From positions 652,863 to 716,862 of the forward strand of contig NW_001865050.1 in NCBI RefSeq assembly GCF_000002865.3: 64,000 nt of DNA. The letters are read 5' to 3'. Below are positions 59,382-64,000 of the stretch, piece by piece. The position numbers were made by a program, and so were the translations under genes. The notes under the pieces were generated by a model, which saw nothing but the letters and a program-made list of their open reading frames with translations, was not told where the DNA came from and made no database searches. The stretch is from Monosiga brevicollis MX1. Its lineage: Eukaryota; Opisthokonta; Choanoflagellata; Craspedida; Salpingoecidae. The stretch's first letter is position 1, and every line of letters starts with the position of its first letter.

Positions 59382-60550
59382 GTTGAGCTGGGACCCACCG
59401 AGAAACGAGGCTCAACCGTTGAGGCAGCCAAGGCACGGAAGGGGTGCGGGGGCAGTTTGACGAGAGCGCAAAGTTGAGAGCAGCGGTGACGACGGAGGCA
59501 GCTGCAGTGACAAGGTAGATGAAGAATGCGACACGAGAGCCAGAAGCCGACAGCCGAGCTGCAATGAGATGGAATCAATCGGGGTCGAAAAGCAGGGCAC
59601 CGCGCGTGAGCACCCGGATGTGTGCAAAAGGTCAAGAAAGGGGGTAAATGGGCACGTCAAGCGATGGTGATGGCTCGTGCGCCCCCCATTCCTTCTTTCC
59701 TTCTTGCTCTTTCCTTTTCCGTCTGGCTCGCGCAGGGCCCCTCGCGCACGAACAGAGGGCCCAAGCCTTGCCTGGCGTTGTTGGTCTTGTGTGTTTTTTG
59801 ACAAACAGGCGCACGATGAACGAGGGGCGGAGCCAAGATGTGCCCGCTCCACACACCAATTTAAAAACCCAGAACCACACACTTCGATGCCCATGAAAGA
59901 ATGCTCCCAGGTCACGTTATCACTGATTGTTAATCTCAGGTATGTGCGACGATGCCGCGCCGAGTCGTCCGTGCCTGACAGGGTGGCGAACGACAGGGGA
60001 CTTACACCCGGCACCCGGCACCCGGCACCAGTCGTAGTGGACCAGCAGGAGTGGGGTTTGCCACAAGGAGATCGGATGTGCAACAAGTTTATAATTATCA
60101 ACATAAACTATATTTTACATGCTGTTTGTTTCGTCAATAACTTGATCTTTTACTACATGTACTGGCATAAAGCGGACCTCTGGAAAAGTTTGCAAGCTTG
60201 CATGGACACCTCTCTCTCTTTCTCTCGTTGAAGTGTGATATGTATTACATTTTATTCAAGTAATGTCTGACAATACTCGGTTGGCACAAGGTGCATCTGC
60301 TTGCAAGCAAAGCCAAATTGCATGGTTGTCATCGAAATTCTGGTATTGTCTGACAAATGTGCGCGTGTCTGTGTGGTAAACCCCAAGCCTACAAGCTTAT
60401 GCATCTCATTCCATGTGTGAGTGTGTGATCCAGAGGTAAAGTGGTCAACGGTTGACTCACTCCTTGCTTCTTGTTCACTTTCTCTCTCTCTCATCTCTCT
60501 CTCTCATCTCTCTCTCTTATCTCTCACCTCTCACTTAAAAGGGCAGCGGG
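59382..60550. other. Spacer between divergent PKC and SLC35B2 genes, no gene seen
   Basis: It contains a CACCCGG heptamer run (about 60006-60030), an AT-rich patch (60080-60150) and CT tracts (about 60210-60225 and 60480-60535) just before the SLC35B2 start. Reverse-strand frames at 59412-60104 lack domains or splice logic. Confidence 0.6.
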
Positions 60551-62594
60551 ATGGCTGCCTCCGGTACTAGGATGGGCTTGGGCAGGATGCTCCTACTGGC
60601 CGCGGTTTGCTTGGTTCTGGTCAACCTGCAGATCGTGGCGGCGGGATCCGAGTCGGGTAAAAAGGACAAGGATAGCACCTGGAGTAGCTTTATCGAGAAC
60701 GTCGGCTCGTACTTGACCGTGGTCGTGCCCGCAGCCCTCCTCATCCGCTACCTCCGCAACAACCCCGACAAGCTAGCTGGTGCGTGTCCCATTGGCGCGT
60801 GCCAACGATAGTCCTGCGCTTGCGCTTGCGCTTGCGCTTGCGCTTGCGCAGCGTGCAGAAACCACTGCTTGCTCCTGCCCCCGCTCTCGTCTTGTTGGAC
60901 TACTCAGGAGACCTCACTCAACGGCGGCCAATGAATGAATGAAACATGCACACGCAGGTACCAATCCTTGCATGGGCGCTGCGCGCCTCTGCGTCTTTGG
61001 AAGTGAAGCCAGTGGTCCTGATGACAATGGCAAGAGCACCGGCTCGGCCAAACGAGCCAATGAAAAGGATCTGGAAGCTGGTCCCGTTGCCGATGAACCC
61101 CGTACCCCCACCTTTATGCAGCAAGCCTTCCGAATGGCCTTTTGCATCGCTGGCCTCCAAGGTTCCTACATCACGTGGGGTGTGCTGCAGGAGATGATCA
61201 TGACCCAGGCCTATGGCGTGGACGAAAACGGCGATGACATCATGTTCCGCAACTCCCAGTACCTTGTCTTTGTCAACCGCATCCTCGCCCTCATCGCAGC
61301 CGCCCTCGTGTGCAGCTTCACCATCCAGCCTCGCCATACGGCCCCACTCTACCGCTATGCCTTTGCCTCCATGTCCAACATCATGTCCAGTTGGTGCCAG
61401 TATGAAGCCCTCAAATACGTCAGCTTCCCAACCCAGGTGCTTGCAAAGTCAAGCAAGATGATCCCGGTCATGATCATGGGCAAATTTGTGCAAAACAAGA
61501 CCTACCCTCTCTACGAGTATGGTATTGCCGTTCTCATCTCCATCGGCGTCAGCATCTTCCTCTTCTCCAAGGCCGAGCAAGAGGGTGCCATCCCAGATGA
61601 ATCCGAGGATGATCAGACCAACCCTGTTGGCCTGATGCTACTCGTCGGCTACATGGCCTTTGACAGGTCTGTCCGTTGGCTCACCAAACCGCTTGCCTCC
61701 GGCCTCGGCTTTGGGGAATATTTTTTTTTTTATTCCTCTTCTTCTTGGCCTTGTTCTTCTTGGCCTTGTTCCTGGCCATGCTCTCTTTCTTCTCCTCCTA
61801 CTCCTCCCCCTGCTCCCTCTTCCGCCCGTTGCCTTCATTCCGTCTTATCTTTCATCCTGTCACAGCGATGGTGCCATGATTCTTGCTCACGCCCTTGCCT
61901 GTTGACGTGTCGCCCTGTGTGTTGGGGACCCTGTTGCGCGGTTTCATAGCTTCACCTCAAACTTCCAAGCCCACCTCTTTGGCACCTACAAGATGAGCAG
62001 CTACCAGATGATGTTTGGCATCAACCTCTTCTCCACCTTCTTCACTGCCTGGTCCTTGATGCAGGTTGGCCAGCCCACCGTGTTTTTCTTTTGCTATTTT
62101 TTTGTTTGTTTTCTTTCCTCGTATCATTCGACCGTTCCCGTATTCTCACCGCCGGTTTTCTTCTTTTGAATAGCGTGGCACCTTCTTTGCCAGCGTCAAC
62201 TTTATGCTCATGTTTCCTAAATTCATGTGGCATGTCATTCTCCTCTCCATCACCTCGGCCACCGGCCAAATGTTCATCTTCTACACGCTCTCAAATTATG
62301 GCGCGCTCGTCTTTACCATCATCATGACGACCCGCCAAGTCATCAGCATCTTTGTATCTGCCGTCCTCTTTGGCCATGAGTTTGCTGCCCAGGTAGGTCC
62401 GCGTTCTCTTCACTTTTTTGGGGCCTTGCCTCCCCATCGCCTCTGGTGGTCTGAGATCTTGCATTCTCATAAACCTGACCCGACCACCTCACGTGGCACG
62501 CGTGCATCCTTAGGGCTGGGCGGGCATTTTCGTGGTGTTTACGGCCATGTTTGCCAAAATTTACTTCAACAGCAAGTACAAAGGCAAAAAGTAG
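60551..62594 (+). CDS. SLC35B2: SLC35B2-like Golgi PAPS transporter
   Basis: Five exons (60551-60779, 60958-61666, 61950-62064, 62174-62392, 62514-62594) give 450 residues; human SLC35B2 has 432. An N-terminal hydrophobic leader and a loop with acidic and basic residues precede the ten-helix nucleotide-sugar-transporter core. Recognisable blocks: [121 protein letters not shown], and [20 protein letters not shown]. The C-terminus ends in KYKGKK. The protein moves the sulfate donor PAPS from cytosol into the Golgi lumen for sulfation of glycans and proteins. A T run and CT/TTCC-rich tract lie in intron 2. Confidence 0.94.
60815..60850. repeat. TGCGCT hexamer repeat in intron 1 of SLC35B2
   Basis: Six tandem TGCGCT copies lie in the first intron, about 35 bp after the donor. 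Confidence 0.9.
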
Positions 62595-62982
62595 TTCAAG
62601 CCTCCGGCTCTGAGTGAATGGCTGCTGTCCTGTTGTTTGTTTGTTAGTGTATTCTGCTTGCTTTGATGACTGTTTATGCCAGTTTTTGAATCTTATCCCT
62701 TTAATCTTTGAGCTTCTCTGCGACATCCGCACCAAGAATCCGTCCCATGCTCCTTCGACAAGGAGCTGGTAAAACTTGCTCGTGCTTATTGTCGACCAAA
62801 GCGCGAGCGACGTGGCCGTCACGTCTGCAGTGTAAACCAGGTCATTGTCGCCACTTGAGCTGGCAGCATCAATGCGCCCCTTCTATGTGGCTTCTTCACT
62901 GTACAATTGTCGGGACGTGCTTTCCACCTCCAACTAAAATGCCTACACTAGGTCAGGGCTTCAATTCATCGCGCCCGCGGCA
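62595..62982. other. Convergent spacer, no gene seen
   Basis: This sequence lies between the stops of SLC35B2 (+) and the last gene (-). No coding signal is recognised. Confidence 0.6.
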
Positions 62983-63844
62983 TTATGCACTCAGCTCGTC
63001 CAGAAGAGTCCGCACCACGCTCGCCGTGGTAGCGTCCGTCACATGCGACTGCAGCTGTGTCCACAAGTCCGAACCGGTCACTTGCTTTGGCAAATCGTCT
63101 TTTTCGAGTAAGCAAGCAAGTCAGCATGAGCCTAGGCGAGAACAAGCAAGCGCAACCTTGCCGTACGCTCTGCGAGGCACTCACTCGAATTGGCCAAACG
63201 CTGCACTAAGCTACCCACAACCTGGGCAAAGACGGTCTCGCGAGCCTTGACCAGTCGGGTGCCCTCGGCTGCCTCGCGGGCCACCTCTTGCCACCTATCA
63301 CACAGCAGCCCAATACCAGCTTTCATGAGGCTTCGCTGGTCTTGTGACTAGCACGAAAAAAAAAAAAACAGGGGCTAACAGTTTGGGCTGCACTTGAATC
63401 AAAAGCGCCATGTCTTCGGCCAGGGAGGCCCAGAGTTGATTCTGCATGCCAGAAGCACACCACATGAGTCATAGGCTAGAGGAAAAGATGCTACGCTGTA
63501 CAGGGCAAGTCAACCAACCGAGCCTGACGGGGCTGCCAGAAGTCGCAGGTGCAGCAATTGAAGGCCTGGCGTAAAAGCCGCAGCAGCACCCGCCGTGGCA
63601 GCGACATGACGAGTCGCATCTGCAGTTTGAGAAAGGAATGGGGCATGGGTGAGCCCACCGTCAAAGCACAAAGTAAACACGAGTGGTAACATGCCGATCC
63701 CACCTCGCAAACACGCCAAAAGGCGTTCGGTGCCAAGCGGTGGCAGCTCGCCCGGCGTGGCCTTGTGGTACTGACTCAGCTCCTCGCGCACCACCTCGAC
63801 CGGGAGGCTCGATTGAATCGCCAACTGCTCAAGATGAAGGTCGG
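62983..63844 (-). CDS. Unrecognised helical protein, 3' part (5' end probably beyond window)
   Basis: Reverse-strand exons can be chained: about 63681-63844, an exon from about 63621 down to about 63520, one starting near 63442, 63185-63347 and 62983-63098 (stop TAA at 62983-62985). The translation is rich in Leu, Arg, Gln and Ala and reads as amphipathic helices: LPVEVVREELSQYHKA, VMSLPRRVLLRLLRQAF, NQLWASLAEDMALLIQ, WQEVAREAAEGTRLVKARE, LWTQLQSHVTDATTA. There is no signal peptide or membrane segment in the visible part. It could be a subunit of a tethering or scaffold complex, but I do not recognise it. The junctions between 63380 and 63620 are the least certain. Confidence 0.5.
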
Positions 63845-64000
63845 CTAAGAGCGAGGTGCATAGCAGGAAACATCAATCAAACGTTTATCTCGCCTCATTC
63901 TGGTTCTGGCTGGTTGGTGGTGGGTTGATAGCGTTTCTGACTGCCATTCATACACACATCCACCCCGATTCCCATGGAACAGCATGCCGCTTACGTTGAT

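Noticed and set aside
59412-60104. Reverse open frame of 230 codons upstream of PKC
   Set aside because: Ser/Pro/Arg low-complexity translation, no homology recognised, and it lies in the spacer between divergent genes; PKC has a good start at 59381.

Overview
This window is nuclear DNA from a unicellular relative of animals. Most genes are cut into many exons by short GT-AG introns (about 35-300 bp; at least two look GC-AG). The gene set combines animal-type signalling modules (novel-type protein kinase C with C2, C1A and C1B domains, an MLK-family kinase carrying an SH2 domain, an LRR receptor kinase, a myotubularin) with a cilium gene (BBS5), PCNA and a kinesin-3. Together with the many CT, GT and GA microsatellites, this fits a choanoflagellate such as Monosiga best. 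That assignment is inferred from gene content, not from a database match. No prokaryotic, organellar, viral or CRISPR feature was seen. One assembly gap (34997-35074) is present.

Layout. 1-5.6 kb: 3' end of a MINDY-type deubiquitinase (+), a small unrecognised membrane protein (-), an EXD2-type HNH-like protein lacking the exonuclease domain (-), and a TMEM86/YhhN lysoplasmalogenase (+). 5.9-14 kb: the MLK-type kinase with a C-terminal SH2 domain (-) stands back to back with a secreted GH79 glycosidase (+). 14-25.4 kb: CPPED1 phosphatase (-), an F-box/RanBP2-zinc-finger/beta-propeller protein (-), a large LRR receptor kinase (+), TXNDC17 (+) and PCNA (-). 26-34.7 kb: an intronless pepsin/cathepsin D-like protease (+), BBS5 (-), an unrecognised Ser-rich protein (+) and a SAM-domain protein like human C19orf47 (-). 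35.7-47.4 kb: kinesin-3 with FHA (+), a GTPBP1/2-type GTPase (-) and a myotubularin of the MTMR6/7/8 type (+). 48-54 kb: two tandem paralogues of an unrecognised secreted, cysteine-bearing protein with mucin-like Ser/Thr linkers (-). 55-64 kb: novel PKC (-), the Golgi PAPS transporter SLC35B2 (+), and the 3' part of an unrecognised gene (-).

How the genes relate. There are no operons; neighbours are independent transcription units on both strands. Functional themes are signalling (MLK-SH2, LRR kinase, PKC, myotubularin, CPPED1), ubiquitin control (MINDY, F-box), and secretion or extracellular matrix (GH79 glycosidase, PAPS transporter, aspartic protease, the two mucin-like proteins). For MLK-SH2, PKC, PCNA, BBS5, kinesin, myotubularin, the F-box protein and both mucin-like genes, exon phases were followed by hand and the summed coding lengths are multiples of three, which supports those models. 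Starts and the last exons of a few genes remain uncertain and are marked.
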